This document shows, in pieces, positions 44,076 through 53,829 of a DNA stretch of 64,000 nt (the stretch's first letter is position 1; each line of letters opens with the position of its first letter). The notes under the pieces are model-generated. The model searched no databases, was not told the origin of the DNA, and saw only the letters and a program-made list of their open reading frames with translations. Origin of the DNA: Mycolicibacterium helvum. GTDB lineage: Bacteria; Actinomycetota; Actinomycetes; Mycobacteriales; Mycobacteriaceae. The translations under genes and the position numbers were made by a program. The stretch is taken from assembly GCF_010731895.1 (NCBI RefSeq), contig NZ_AP022596.1, positions 2,418,001 to 2,482,000 on the forward strand, written 5' to 3'.

Positions 44076-45479
44076 ATGTCTGCGAGCACGTCCCCGCCGA
44101 AGTCACACCTGTCGAGGTCTCTGGGGCTGTGGGCCATTGTCGGCCTGGGTTTGGGATACATGACCCCCATGACGGTCTTCGATACGTTCGGGATCGTCTC
44201 GGGGGAGACCGACGGGGTGGTGCCGCTGGCCTACCTTGTCGCCCTGGTCGCGATGGTGTTTACCGCGATCAGCTACGGCCGGATGACACGCGTGTATCCG
44301 TCGGCAGGCTCGGCATACACCTACGCCTCGGAGACGATCCATCCGAACTTCGGATTCGTGGTCGGCTGGTCCTCCCTGTTGGATTATCTGTTGCTACCGA
44401 TGGTGAATGCGGTCATCGCACGCATCTACTTCGAATCCTTCTTCCCGTCGGCGCCGGCATGGATTTTCGTCGTCGCCTACGTCGCCGGCATCACGGCCCT
44501 GAATTACCTGAGCATGAAGGGCACGTCGCGGGTCAACGGCATCCTGGTGGTCTTCCAGGTGGTGCTCATCGGGGCGTTTCTGGTGCTGGCATCGGTGGCG
44601 CTGAGCAAGGGCGTCGGCCACGGCACGATCTTCACCCTCGACCCGCTCGTTCACGAGGGCGTCCAGATGCAGGCGGTGATCGCTGGGGCGACCGTGGTGT
44701 GCTTCTCGTTCATCGGCTTTGACGCGATCACGATGTACGCGGAGGAAGCCAAATCGCCCGATGTCGTGCCCAGGGCCATCGTGCTGGCATTGCTCATCGG
44801 CGGCGCCATCTTCTTCGCGGCCGCGTGGTTCAGTCAGTCGGTGTTCCCGACCCTCGATGGTTTCGAAATCACCGACGACACGCTGCCGGAGATGGCGCTG
44901 AAGGTCGGCGGCATGCTGTTCAAGGTCTTCTTCGTGTCAGCGGCTCTGGCAGCGGTCGTCGCGTCGAGCCTCGCCTCGCATGCCAGCGTGGCGCGGATGA
45001 TTTACGTGATGGGCCGCAACGGCAAGGGCCGATTCGGCCGGTTCCTGTCCTACATCCACCCGAGCTTCCTCACCCCGACCCATGCCGTCCTCATCGTCGG
45101 CGTCGTGTCACTGCTGGCGGTGAAATTCACCCTCGAGTTCGCATCATCGATGATCAACTTTGGTGCGCTCATCGCCTTCACCGTGGTGAACCTGACCATC
45201 ATCGTGTTTTTCGCCTTCCGGCTGAAACGACGGCACACGCCGAAGGAGATCTTCACCAACATCGTCCTTCCGGCGATCGGCATGGTGCTGACCGGGGCGC
45301 TGTGGGTCAACCTGCATTTCGATGCGCTGTTGTACGGCGGGATCTGGCTGGGCATCGGGATCATCGTGCTGGTGTATCTGACCAAGGGCTTCCGCGAGCA
45401 GCTGACCATGCGTATCGAGGAAGAGACGCTCGCCGAGGAAGGCACGCCGGTCACCCACATCAAGCACGGGCGGGAGTGA
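44076..45479 (+). CDS. APC-family amino acid/polyamine permease
   Basis: A 467-residue permease with about 12 membrane segments. Features are GLGLGYMTPMTVFDTFG in segment 1, YPSAGSAYTYASETIHPNFG and FSFIGFDAITMYAEEAKSP, typical of the APC superfamily and most like putrescine/amino-acid importers of the PuuP type. It is coupled to the Usp gene upstream. The short C-terminal tail is charged and cytoplasmic. Confidence 0.9.
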   Translation: MSASTSPPKSHLSRSLGLWAIVGLGLGYMTPMTVFDTFGIVSGETDGVVPLAYLVALVAMVFTAISYGRMTRVYPSAGSAYTYASETIHPNFGFVVGWSSLLDYLLLPMVNAVIARIYFESFFPSAPAWIFVVAYVAGITALNYLSMKGTSRVNGILVVFQVVLIGAFLVLASVALSKGVGHGTIFTLDPLVHEGVQMQAVIAGATVVCFSFIGFDAITMYAEEAKSPDVVPRAIVLALLIGGAIFFAAAWFSQSVFPTLDGFEITDDTLPEMALKVGGMLFKVFFVSAALAAVVASSLASHASVARMIYVMGRNGKGRFGRFLSYIHPSFLTPTHAVLIVGVVSLLAVKFTLEFASSMINFGALIAFTVVNLTIIVFFAFRLKRRHTPKEIFTNIVLPAIGMVLTGALWVNLHFDALLYGGIWLGIGIIVLVYLTKGFREQLTMRIEEETLAEEGTPVTHIKHGRE

Positions 45480-45494
45480 CGTTGGCGCCGCCTC

Positions 45495-46526
45495 TCAGCG
45501 GAACCGCACGCCCATCGTCGCTAGCCCAAAGATTTTGCGCCCGCCGGACTTTGCGCCGACAAGCACCACACCCGAACGGGTTTCAGGATCCAGCGATTTG
45601 ATCTTGCCGCTGAACTCGATGTCGGCGCCCTCCTTGGCAGAGACGACAGCGGGCTGGGACAGCCGCACCGCAAAGCGGGTCACCGCACCGGGGTCACCCG
45701 ACCACGTGGAGTGAAAACCCGCACCCAAGCCCATGGTGAGCATGCCGTGGGCGATCACATCGGGCAGCCCGGCCAGCTTGGCGATCTCCTCGTCCCAGTG
45801 AATCGGATTGGCGTCGCCGGCCACCCCGGCGTAATTCACCAAATCGCCGCGCGAGAGCCGGGTGTGGTGCACCGTCAACTCGTCGCCGACGTTGACGGCG
45901 TCGAAAGACGGTGTCCCCGGCGTGCGGGTCAACCCACCCTGCGAGATCCGAATCTCGCCGGCCGGCCGCACCTCTTTCTCGTATGCGCCATCCGATCCGG
46001 GAATGTCGAGGATGTTCATGTCGTGCATCATCGCCTTCTGCACGGCCGCCTTGACCCCGGCGTCGATGTCCTCGCCGGTCACGCCGACGACCGTCGTGTG
46101 CAGGGTGTGCACCCGCTCACCGTCGGCGTCGGTGAAGGTGTTCGTGACGGTGATGAAATCTCGGCCCGCGGTCCGGCGGACGGAGGTCAGCTCGACGTCG
46201 ATGACCAGTTCGTCACCGGCCACGATCGGGCGGTGTTGCTCGAAAACCTCTTCGGTCTGCAGATAGGTGTCGTAACCGACGACGATCTCTTCGAACATGC
46301 GGCGATTGCATTGCATGCCCGGCGCCGAGGTGAACGTCAGGGGCGCGATGACGTCCGAATAGCCCAGCTCAGCAGCGGCGGCAACATCCCAGTGCGCGGG
46401 GTGGTAGTCCTGCACCGCGCGGGCGTATTCGCGCAGCTTCTCGCGGCCGACCAGGTAGGTGCCGTCCATCTGGTAGTAGTGGCCGACCCGAGCTTCAAGC
46501 GGCGACGTATCTGCTGGTGCAGTCAT
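45495..46526 (-). CDS. Fused HadA/HadB-type (3R)-hydroxyacyl dehydratase
   Basis: A 343-residue double hot-dog protein. The N-terminal half (about 10-165, AVQDYHPAHWDVAAAAELGY) resembles HadA, and the C-terminal half (about 195-343) carries the hydratase-2/MaoC motif YAGVAGDANPIHWDEE. It would dehydrate 3-hydroxyacyl thioesters in fatty or mycolic acid synthesis. ATG 46526 (MTAPADTSPLEARVG) is preferred to an upstream start at 46571. It converges on the APC permease. Confidence 0.88.
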   Translation of the reverse strand: MTAPADTSPLEARVGHYYQMDGTYLVGREKLREYARAVQDYHPAHWDVAAAAELGYSDVIAPLTFTSAPGMQCNRRMFEEIVVGYDTYLQTEEVFEQHRPIVAGDELVIDVELTSVRRTAGRDFITVTNTFTDADGERVHTLHTTVVGVTGEDIDAGVKAAVQKAMMHDMNILDIPGSDGAYEKEVRPAGEIRISQGGLTRTPGTPSFDAVNVGDELTVHHTRLSRGDLVNYAGVAGDANPIHWDEEIAKLAGLPDVIAHGMLTMGLGAGFHSTWSGDPGAVTRFAVRLSQPAVVSAKEGADIEFSGKIKSLDPETRSGVVLVGAKSGGRKIFGLATMGVRFR

Positions 46527-46660
46527 GTATTGCTCAACTTCTCTTTTCACTGGTTCGCTGAAGCCGACCAAAGCACACTAACGCGCTCACGCCAGGGCAA
46601 TACACGCCGATACGATTCGTCCATCTAAGCGAACCGAGCTTACGGCGGTTGGGGTGAGCG

Positions 46661-47551
46661 ATGACCGGAGCGCCGACGGCCTGCCCTTATTGCGGGGCTG
46701 ACCTCGACGGCACTGGCACGTGCGCGCGTTGCGGAGGGGTGACGACGCCTCTTGCTTTGACCGGATGGCGCCCGGATCCGACTGCCCGCCACGAAGGGCG
46801 GTATTACGTCGCGGGTCGGCCGACTCAGCGAGTACGCAACGGTCGGGCCGAATCCAGTGACCCCACCGGTGGGCAGATGCTGCCCGCCTACGTCGAAGTG
46901 CCGGCCGCGCGATCGAGTATTCGATCGACCTGGCTGGCGACCGGTGTGACGACCGCGGTGATCGTGATGGTGGGCGCGGTGATCGGCGCGCTGCTGTGGG
47001 CACGACACCGGCCAGCGACGCCGCCCGACACTGACTACATCCAGGCACTGGAAACCGCGGGACTGATGAATCAATTCAATTCCGAGGCCAATGCCGTCGC
47101 CCATGGGCATGACGTATGCACTCAGCTGGAACATGGCGGGCCGCAACAGGGACTGCTGGCCGACAAGATCGCCGTCGACGCGTTCTGCCCGCAATTCAAC
47201 CAGGGTTTCCGCATTCTCGACTCAGCCAAGATCTCGGGGGTTTTCGTCCTCACGGACAGCCTCGGCACCGGTTCGATCGAAGCCGACGGACAAACGTGCC
47301 ACGGAACGGACGGGTACGCCGACATCGGCCGCACCACTGCGGTGACGGTCAAGAACGGCAAGGGCGAAGTCCTCACGTCGACATCGCTTGGCCCCGGGAC
47401 GGGGAACAGTGCGACGTGCACGTTCTCGTTCACCTTCCCCATCACCGAGGGTCAAGACCGCTACGTCGTATCCGTCGGCCGCCGAGGCGAATTCAGCTAC
47501 AGCTTCGAGCAACTGCGGTCCCACGGCGTTCAGATACGGCTTGGTCGCTAG
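46661..47551 (+). CDS. Zinc-ribbon membrane protein with DUF2510/DUF732-like regions
   Basis: A 296-residue protein built of small modules. A zinc ribbon (CPYCG ... CARCGG, residues 8-26) is followed by a DUF2510-like GWRPDPTARHEGRYYVAG, a membrane helix (about 90-112, VTTAVIVMVGAVIGALLWA) and a DUF732-like DTDYIQALETAGL with a cysteine (DVCTQLEHG). A C-terminal extracellular domain contains further cysteines. It is probably a membrane-anchored envelope protein. The function is unknown. A strong terminator follows 38 bp after the stop. Confidence 0.75.
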   Translation: MTGAPTACPYCGADLDGTGTCARCGGVTTPLALTGWRPDPTARHEGRYYVAGRPTQRVRNGRAESSDPTGGQMLPAYVEVPAARSSIRSTWLATGVTTAVIVMVGAVIGALLWARHRPATPPDTDYIQALETAGLMNQFNSEANAVAHGHDVCTQLEHGGPQQGLLADKIAVDAFCPQFNQGFRILDSAKISGVFVLTDSLGTGSIEADGQTCHGTDGYADIGRTTAVTVKNGKGEVLTSTSLGPGTGNSATCTFSFTFPITEGQDRYVVSVGRRGEFSYSFEQLRSHGVQIRLGR

Positions 47552-47588
47552 GCGACTGCTGGAAAGGGTCGTTTGCAAGTCGGCGCCC

Positions 47589-47624
47589 AGGAGGCTGGGT
47601 CTGGCGGAATTAACCCAGCCTCCT
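47589..47624 (+). terminator. Intrinsic-type terminator
   Basis: A 12-bp perfect stem (AGGAGGCTGGGT / ACCCAGCCTCCT) has a 12-nt loop and is followed by TTTAGGGTT. It separates the zinc-ribbon gene from the SDR gene. Confidence 0.8.
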
Positions 47625-47665
47625 TTAGGGTTGTCGCCACCAGGACTCGGAAAAGGGAGACTTCG

Positions 47666-48343
47666 ATGACACAACAGATCACCGCACTGGTAACCGGTGC
47701 CAATCGTGGATTAGGACGACAGCTGGCCGCCGAGCTGCTGTCGCGGGGAGCGAAGGTCTACGCGGCGGCCCGCCGGCCAGAGACTGTGGACCTACCCGGC
47801 GTGGTGCCGATCCAGCTCGACATCACCGACCTGGCTTCGGTGCGCGCCGCGGCGGCCATCGCCGGCGACGTCACGGTGCTGCTGAACAACGCCGGCGTCT
47901 CGACCCAGGCGGATCTTCTCACCGGACCGATCGAGGACATCCGCTTGGAGATGGAGACGCACTACTTCGGAACGCTGAACGTGATCCGAGAGTTCGTGCC
48001 GATCATCGAGAAGAACGGTGGCGGTGCTGTCCTGGACGTGTTGTCGGTGCTGTCGTGGTACCACGTGCCCGCATTCGGTGCCTACTCGGCGGCGAAGGCC
48101 GCCGGTTGGGCGATGACCGACGCGTTGCGAACTGAGTTGGCGCCCAAAGGAATTACCGTCTCAGCGCTGCACGTCGGCTTCATGGACACCGATATGGCCA
48201 GTTTTGTCCCCGATGACCAGAAGACCGCCCCCGCACTGGTCGCCAAGCAGGCCGTCGAGGGACTGCTGGCCGGCCAGGCCGAGATTCTGGCCGACGACTT
48301 GACTCGGCAGGTGAAGGCGGGGCTCTCCTCCGCGAACAACTAG
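47666..48343 (+). CDS. SDR-family oxidoreductase
   Basis: A 225-residue SDR. The cofactor motif is VTGANRGLG, the NAG motif is LNNAGVST, and the active site is Ser (DVLSVLSW) with Tyr/Lys (YSAAK). It starts at ATG 47666 with AAAGGGAGA upstream; a longer frame into the terminator is rejected. It converges on prfC. The substrate is unknown. Confidence 0.88.
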   Translation: MTQQITALVTGANRGLGRQLAAELLSRGAKVYAAARRPETVDLPGVVPIQLDITDLASVRAAAAIAGDVTVLLNNAGVSTQADLLTGPIEDIRLEMETHYFGTLNVIREFVPIIEKNGGGAVLDVLSVLSWYHVPAFGAYSAAKAAGWAMTDALRTELAPKGITVSALHVGFMDTDMASFVPDDQKTAPALVAKQAVEGLLAGQAEILADDLTRQVKAGLSSANN

Positions 48344-48380
48344 GACGCCCAACTCTGACCAGGGTCGGCCGGGAAAAGTC

Positions 48381-50027
48381 TCAGTCGTCCCCGGCGGCGA
48401 CCAGCGGACGTAATTTCACCGACGGATTGTCCTCTTGGAACCCCTGCAGTCGCCACTTTGTGGTGAACAACGCCAGCATGACGCCATCGGTGCGGGTGAG
48501 GACTTCCATCGACACCTGCTTCTCGACGAACTCGGCGTCATCGGGGTCGACGGCGCGGGCGACGGTGTAGGGCAGACCCTCCAGCGAGATAGGTGCGTTG
48601 AACTCGGTGGCCATCCGGTGGCTGGTGACCTCGAACTGCAGGGGACCGACGGCGGCGAGCACGGGTGCCTGATCGCCGCGCCGGTTGGAGCGCAGAACCT
48701 GCACAACGCCCTCCTGCTCCAGCTGTTCGATGCCCTTGCGGAATTGCTTGTGCTTGCTCGGGTCGGTGCCACGGGCGACGGAGAAATGCTCGGGGGAGAA
48801 GCTCGGTATTGGCGGGAACTGCACGGGAATGTCCCGGAACAGGGTGTCTCCCGGACGTAACGCGGCGGCGTTGGCCAAACCGATCACGTCGCCGGGCCAC
48901 GCGTTGTCCAATGTCGAGCGCTGCTGACCGAACACCGACTGCGCGTACTTGGTCACGAACGGTTTGCCCGTGGCGGCATGGGTGAGGACGTCGCCGCGTT
49001 CGAATGTGCCCGAGCACACCCGGGCGTAGGCAATACGGTCGCGGTGGGCGGAGTCCATACCGGCTTGAACCTTGAAGACGAACGCGCTGAATGGCGAGTC
49101 GACCGGGCGCACATCGCCGTTCACGTCGGCCTGCCCGCTGGGCGCGGGTGCCAGCCGGACCAAGTTGTCCAGCAGCTGATTCACCCCGAAGTTCAGTGCG
49201 GCCGAGGTGAACAGGACGGGAGTCGTCACGCCCTGCAGAAAGAGCTCCTGGTCGTGATCCCCGTCGTCGGCGGCGATCAGTTCACATTCTTCGACCGCGT
49301 TGTCCCAGTCGATACCGGCGGCGTCGTGGGCCCGGTCCGGTGCGATGTGCTCTTCAGGTGCCGCGGTGGCGCCGCCGGCGGTGCGGGTGAACCGAATGAA
49401 ATTGCCGGTGCGGCGATCCAGAACGCCCTTGAAGTCGCCCGCGATGCCGACCGGCCACGTCAGCGGGGTGGGTTTGAGTCCGATGCGCTCCTGGATCTCG
49501 TCGAGCAGCTCCAGCGCGTGGCGACCGGGGCGGTCCCACTTGTTGATCACGGTGAGGATCGGAAGGCCGCGGTGCTTGCACACCTGAAACAGCTTGAGGG
49601 TCTGCGGCTCCAGGCCCTTGGCGGCGTCGATCAGCATGACGGCACAATCGACGGCGGACAGCACCCGGTAGGTGTCTTCGGAAAAGTCCGCGTGCCCCGG
49701 GGTGTCGAGCAGGTTGATGACGCAGTCCTGCCCATCCGGCGAGAGGTAGGGGAACTGCAGTGCCGTCGAGGTGATGGAAATGCCCCTGGCCTGCTCCATT
49801 TCCATCCAGTCCGACACCGTGGCGCGTCGCCCGGCTTTGCCGTGGATGGCGCCCGCTTGCGTGATCACCCTGGCGTGCAGGACCAGCGCCTCGGTCAGTG
49901 TCGACTTACCGGCGTCTGGGTGGCTGATGACGGCGAAGGTGCGCCGGCGGCCGGCTTCAGCCACCAGTCGGTTTGCCGCAGCCGTCCCGGTAGGGGCTGT
50001 CTGAATATCCAGGTCGTGATCACTCAT
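48381..50027 (-). CDS. prfC: Peptide chain release factor 3
   Basis: A 548-residue translational GTPase that recycles RF1/RF2 after termination. G1 is SHPDAGKST, the switch/G2 region is ARGISITSTALQF, G3 is DTPGHADF and G4 is NKWD. The C-terminal RF3-specific domain (FRKGIEQLEQEGVVQVL, GPLQFEV) is complete. The start is ATG 50027. Confidence 0.95.
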   Translation of the reverse strand: MSDHDLDIQTAPTGTAAANRLVAEAGRRRTFAVISHPDAGKSTLTEALVLHARVITQAGAIHGKAGRRATVSDWMEMEQARGISITSTALQFPYLSPDGQDCVINLLDTPGHADFSEDTYRVLSAVDCAVMLIDAAKGLEPQTLKLFQVCKHRGLPILTVINKWDRPGRHALELLDEIQERIGLKPTPLTWPVGIAGDFKGVLDRRTGNFIRFTRTAGGATAAPEEHIAPDRAHDAAGIDWDNAVEECELIAADDGDHDQELFLQGVTTPVLFTSAALNFGVNQLLDNLVRLAPAPSGQADVNGDVRPVDSPFSAFVFKVQAGMDSAHRDRIAYARVCSGTFERGDVLTHAATGKPFVTKYAQSVFGQQRSTLDNAWPGDVIGLANAAALRPGDTLFRDIPVQFPPIPSFSPEHFSVARGTDPSKHKQFRKGIEQLEQEGVVQVLRSNRRGDQAPVLAAVGPLQFEVTSHRMATEFNAPISLEGLPYTVARAVDPDDAEFVEKQVSMEVLTRTDGVMLALFTTKWRLQGFQEDNPSVKLRPLVAAGDD

Positions 50028-50082
50028 TGCGCAGTCGATCGTATTTGCCGACGACGCAAAACCTGTAATCGTGCAGTGCTGC

Positions 50083-51273
50083 TCAGGCCGCGATCGTGGC
50101 TTCTGCGGCAGGAGTGACGTAGGCGGTGATGGTCTGGTAGTCGTTTGCCGCCCAGGCGCTCATGAACACGTCCAACTTGACGGCCATCCCCTGGCCCTTG
50201 GTCAGGAAGGCACTGTCGTTGACGTACACGATGTCGTTGACCGTGTCGATGCCCAAGACGGTGATGGCGTGATTGGCCGTGACGGCTCCGCCCGGTGCGG
50301 CGCGCCCCCAGGCGATGTTGGCATTGACGGTCACGATGACCGATTCTCCAGCGGTCAGCGCGCCTTTGACGTTGTCGAGCGCGGCAGTGCCCTGGCCCTT
50401 GGAGAACTGGGTCGAGGTCGCGGTGATTCCGTGGTTCTCCAGCAGTGCCAGGGCGTCGGCGTACGCGACGTAGGTGTCTTTGACCGGGTCGTAGATCATC
50501 TTGCCGGGCGTCACGGTGCTCGGGGTGGTGGCCGCCTCGTCGGTGATCTGCTGTGCGGTTGGCATGTTGTCGATGCCCTTGAGTTGCCCGATCACCATGG
50601 CGGTGGACATCAGGACGCACCGGTTGGTATTGCCCTGGGGGACGAAGTAGACCTCTTTGGCGGCGGGATTACCGATGAGGCCGGGCGTATCCCCCGCCGG
50701 GATGTCCGGCTGCTGCGGCTGCCGGTTGGGGCCAATGATGGCCTCGAGGTCGTAGCGCAGGGTGGTCAGATTGTCCTGGATGCCCTCGATCTGGTGCTTG
50801 ACGAGTAGCTCGATGTTGCGGCGCAGGGTGTCGAGGTCCCGGCGCGCGGCGTCCAAGCCCGCCACGATCGCTTGCTGAACCTCAGCCGGGGTGGGAAGAC
50901 GTTGGGCCCGAGTTTGTTTGGCAGATGCGCCAGGCGTGGAGATGTCGCTGGCGGCCGGGGTTGCCGCGGCCAGCGCACTCGCCGCGACCGGCGTGCGCTT
51001 GCTGGTGGGCAGCTGCACCACGGGTGCCGAATAGTCGCTGCGGGTGCTGACTGTGCGGGCTGGCTTGGGCCTGCCCGCTGTGCTGGTCGAGGGGCGAGCC
51101 GATCGGGCCGACGACGATGAACTGCTCGACGCCGAGGAGCTGCTGGGCGAGTGTCCGGAATTGTCGGGAGCGGCCGAGGCTACCGCCGCGCCGGCGCCGG
51201 AGGCGATCAGCAAACCGGCGCCGACCGCGAACCCGAGTGTCGTGATTCGCCCAGCCCGCTTAGTGGAAGTCAC
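50083..51273 (-). CDS. Secreted C39-peptidase-like paralogue 1 (Cys form)
   Basis: A 396-residue exported protein from GTG 51273 (VTSTKRAGRITTLGF). The signal peptide ends near AVASAAP. A Ser/Ala-rich linker leads to a conserved YSAPVVQL, then a helical region (about 125-185) and a C-terminal papain-like domain. The predicted nucleophile is Cys about 219 (NRCVLMSTAMVIGQL), with His in ANHAITVLGID and Asp in VYVNDSAF. This layout resembles C39-type peptidases. The substrate is unknown. It is the last of four tandem copies in transcription order. Confidence 0.78.
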   Translation of the reverse strand: MTSTKRAGRITTLGFAVGAGLLIASGAGAAVASAAPDNSGHSPSSSSASSSSSSSARSARPSTSTAGRPKPARTVSTRSDYSAPVVQLPTSKRTPVAASALAAATPAASDISTPGASAKQTRAQRLPTPAEVQQAIVAGLDAARRDLDTLRRNIELLVKHQIEGIQDNLTTLRYDLEAIIGPNRQPQQPDIPAGDTPGLIGNPAAKEVYFVPQGNTNRCVLMSTAMVIGQLKGIDNMPTAQQITDEAATTPSTVTPGKMIYDPVKDTYVAYADALALLENHGITATSTQFSKGQGTAALDNVKGALTAGESVIVTVNANIAWGRAAPGGAVTANHAITVLGIDTVNDIVYVNDSAFLTKGQGMAVKLDVFMSAWAANDYQTITAYVTPAAEATIAA

Positions 51274-51305
51274 GTCGGCCCCCGCCCGTAGCACCGTGAA
51301 TGAGA
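51271..51305 (-). repeat. Conserved leader of paralogue 1
   Basis: Contains the block GGCCCCCGCC then CACCGTGAATGA (plus-strand reading), shared with the starts of the other three copies. It carries the G-rich ribosome-binding site of the minus-strand gene. Confidence 0.55.
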
Positions 51306-51360
51306 GTTGATAGCCGAGACGTGGTGCCCCGATGCGTCCGGTTCACAACGCAGGGGGCGG

Positions 51361-52512
51361 TCATACGGAGATGCTTTCACGCGCCGACGGTGACGTGGCT
51401 TGTGCTGTGGCGGGGGCCAATTCGGCGATGATGGCCGTGTAGCGGCTGGCCTGCCAGGCATCGAGGAAGTCTTCGAGCGACATCGTCAGGTTCTGGCCCG
51501 CAGGATTGGCGCCGTCGTTGAGGTAGACGAGGTTCTTGGTGATGTTGATCCCGAGCAGCACCGCCTGGTGCTCGGTCGTCCACACTTCCTGATTGCTGGT
51601 GTTGCTGGAGATGACCTTGCCGTCGATACTCACAATCACCGACTTGCCTTGCGACAACGCGGTTTCGATAGTGTCCAGCGCGCGTTGCTCCTGGCTCTTG
51701 GTGTAGTAGACAGTCGTCACCTTGATCCCGTGGGTTTCCATCAGCTGGACCGCATCGGTGGCCCACACCCAGTCGTAGGTATCGGTGCCCAGGTACATGG
51801 CCCGGCCCGGGCGAGCGACACTATCGGTGTTCATCGCTTCGGTGATGATGTCCTGCGCAGTCACGGTTTCACCCTTGAGCGCACTGATGACCATCGCCGC
51901 GGCCATCAGGTTCGAGGTCTGGGCGCCCCCGGCCGCCCAGTACTGGGCGTTGGCCAGGTTGCCGTAGATGATCTGCTTGTTGGGGTTGAAGACGCGCTCG
52001 AGGTCGATCCGCAGTACGACCAAGTTGTTCTGGAAGCCGATGATCTGGTTTTGGACGAGCGTTTCGATCTTCTGGCGAAGCTCATCGAGGTTCTGCCGCA
52101 CGGTGCTGAGCCCTGCGACGACGGCCTGCTGGAATTCGGCTGGAGTGGGAAGTGCGGGACTGCGTTTCGGTGCGGCCAGTTTGGCCGACGCCGTGGGGAC
52201 GGCCGCGATCTCGTCGGCTGCCGCAGCGCTGGCCGCGACCGGTGTGCGCTTGCCGGCCTGCAGCTGGACGACGGGTGCCGAGTATTCGCTACGAGTGCTG
52301 ACCGTTCGGGCCGGCGTGGGCTTGGCCGCCGTGCGGGCCGAGCGGGCCGACGATGTGTGCCCTGATGCCGATGAGCTGTTACTCGCTGACTGCCCGGACC
52401 CGTCGGGTGCGGCTGCGGCCACCGCTGCGTCGGCGCCAGAGGCGATCAGCAAACCGGCTCCGACGGCGAATCCGAACGTCGTGATTCGCCCAGCTCGCTT
52501 GATGGATGTCAC
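51361..52512 (-). CDS. Secreted C39-peptidase-like paralogue 2 (Ser form)
   Basis: A 383-residue paralogue from GTG 52512 (VTSIKRAGRITTFGF) with the same signal peptide, linker, YSAPVVQL motif and C-terminal domain. At the nucleophile position it has Ser (AQTSNLMAAAMVISAL) where copies 1 and 3 have Cys. His (TEHQAVLLGIN) and Asp (VYLNDG) are kept. It may be a serine variant or a non-catalytic partner. It most resembles copy 4. Confidence 0.78.
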   Translation of the reverse strand: MTSIKRAGRITTFGFAVGAGLLIASGADAAVAAAAPDGSGQSASNSSSASGHTSSARSARTAAKPTPARTVSTRSEYSAPVVQLQAGKRTPVAASAAAADEIAAVPTASAKLAAPKRSPALPTPAEFQQAVVAGLSTVRQNLDELRQKIETLVQNQIIGFQNNLVVLRIDLERVFNPNKQIIYGNLANAQYWAAGGAQTSNLMAAAMVISALKGETVTAQDIITEAMNTDSVARPGRAMYLGTDTYDWVWATDAVQLMETHGIKVTTVYYTKSQEQRALDTIETALSQGKSVIVSIDGKVISSNTSNQEVWTTEHQAVLLGINITKNLVYLNDGANPAGQNLTMSLEDFLDAWQASRYTAIIAELAPATAQATSPSARESISV

Positions 52513-52543
52513 GCTGGCCCCCGCCTACATCACCGCGAATGAG
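52510..52543 (-). repeat. Conserved leader of paralogue 2
   Basis: GGCCCCCGCC, then CATCACCGCGAATGA (plus-strand reading), as in the other copies. Confidence 0.55.
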
Positions 52544-52638
52544 AAATATCGATGCTGACAGTAGCGGGTCGCATCCAATGCCGCTCCGCTTTCCTTCGGT
52601 AGCTGCTCAGTCCGGCATCGCCGCGCTGGTGAACATGC

Positions 52639-53829
52639 TCAGGCCGCGAGCGCGGTTTGCGAGGTTGCGGCGGCCACGGCGGTGATGGTCAAGTACGAGT
52701 CTGCCGCCCACGCGCTCATGAACCTGTTCATGGGGATCGCGATGCCCATGCCTTCTTCTTGCTCGAAGGCGCTGTCATTGACGTAGACGACGTTCTTGTT
52801 GGTGTCGATGCCCAGCACGGTGATCAGATGGTCACCCTTGTATGCCGTCTCGGGCGCTGCACGTCCCCAGATGACCTCGGCTTTGACCGACACGGCGACT
52901 GCGTCACCTTGAGTCAGCGCCGCCTTGAGGCTCGAAACAGCGAGATCGCTTTGACCCCTGGTGTACTGGGTGATTTTTGCGTTCACCCCGTGGGTCTGCA
53001 GCAACTGGACCACATCGGTGGTACTCACGAAGGTGTCTTTCACGCGGTCGTAGACCATCTGGCCGGGTTTTGAGAAGCTCGGCGTTTTGGCCGCTTCGTC
53101 GACGATCTGCTCCCAGGTCGGCATCGTGTCGCGGCCGTACAGTTGGCCGATCAACATCGCGGCCGTTGACAGGGCGCAGGTATTGGTAGCGCCCTGGTAG
53201 ATGAAGTAACCCTCCCTGCTTTTCGGTGTGCCGATGACTCCCGGTGTTTCATCCGCCGGGATATCGGGATTGGTCGGCCGTCGGGCCGGAGCGATGATCG
53301 CGGCGAGGTCGTAGCGCAGCGCGGTCAGGTTGTCGCGCAAGTCGTCGATCTGGTGCCGGATCAGGAGCTCGATATTGCGGCGAATGGTGTTGAGATCGCG
53401 GACCACGTCCAAGGCCGCCTGTGGCACCCGAGCCGGCGTGGGAAGCCGTTGGGCCGAGGCTTGTTTGATCGACGGGGTGGGCGCCGAGACGAGCTCCTCG
53501 GCCGCCGGGGTGGATGTCGGCGCGGTTGCCGCGGCGACGGCGGACGTGCGGTTGCGGGTGTGCAGCTGCACCACGGGGGCCGAGTAGTCGCTGCTCGCGC
53601 TGACCTTGTTCGTCGGTTTGGCTTTGGCCGGCGCACCGGTCGAGGGTCGGGCTGAGCGGGCCGATGACGATGCGCTGCTCGATGCCGAGGAATTCGTGGT
53701 CGATGCGTGACCGGACTCGTCGGGCGCGGCACTCGCGACCGCGGCACCAGCACCCGCGGCGATCAGCAAGCCTGCGCCGACCGCGAACCCGAAGGTGGTG
53801 ATTCGTCCCGCGCGATTAATCGATGTCAT
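52639..53829 (-). CDS. Secreted C39-peptidase-like paralogue 3 (Cys form)
   Basis: A 396-residue paralogue from ATG 53829 (MTSINRAGRITTFGF). The signal peptide ends near AVASAAP. The nucleophile position is Cys (TNTCALSTAAMLIGQL), His is in KGDHLITVLGID and Asp in VYVNDSAF. It aligns best with copy 1 (shared DIPADETPG / DIPAGDTPG linker and length), so copies 1 and 3 form one subtype. Confidence 0.78.
   Translation of the reverse strand: MTSINRAGRITTFGFAVGAGLLIAAGAGAAVASAAPDESGHASTTNSSASSSASSSARSARPSTGAPAKAKPTNKVSASSDYSAPVVQLHTRNRTSAVAAATAPTSTPAAEELVSAPTPSIKQASAQRLPTPARVPQAALDVVRDLNTIRRNIELLIRHQIDDLRDNLTALRYDLAAIIAPARRPTNPDIPADETPGVIGTPKSREGYFIYQGATNTCALSTAAMLIGQLYGRDTMPTWEQIVDEAAKTPSFSKPGQMVYDRVKDTFVSTTDVVQLLQTHGVNAKITQYTRGQSDLAVSSLKAALTQGDAVAVSVKAEVIWGRAAPETAYKGDHLITVLGIDTNKNVVYVNDSAFEQEEGMGIAIPMNRFMSAWAADSYLTITAVAAATSQTALAA

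Noticed and set aside
48978..50117. 379-codon plus-strand frame over prfC
   Set aside because: Antisense shadow; the RF3 gene on the minus strand has all GTPase motifs.
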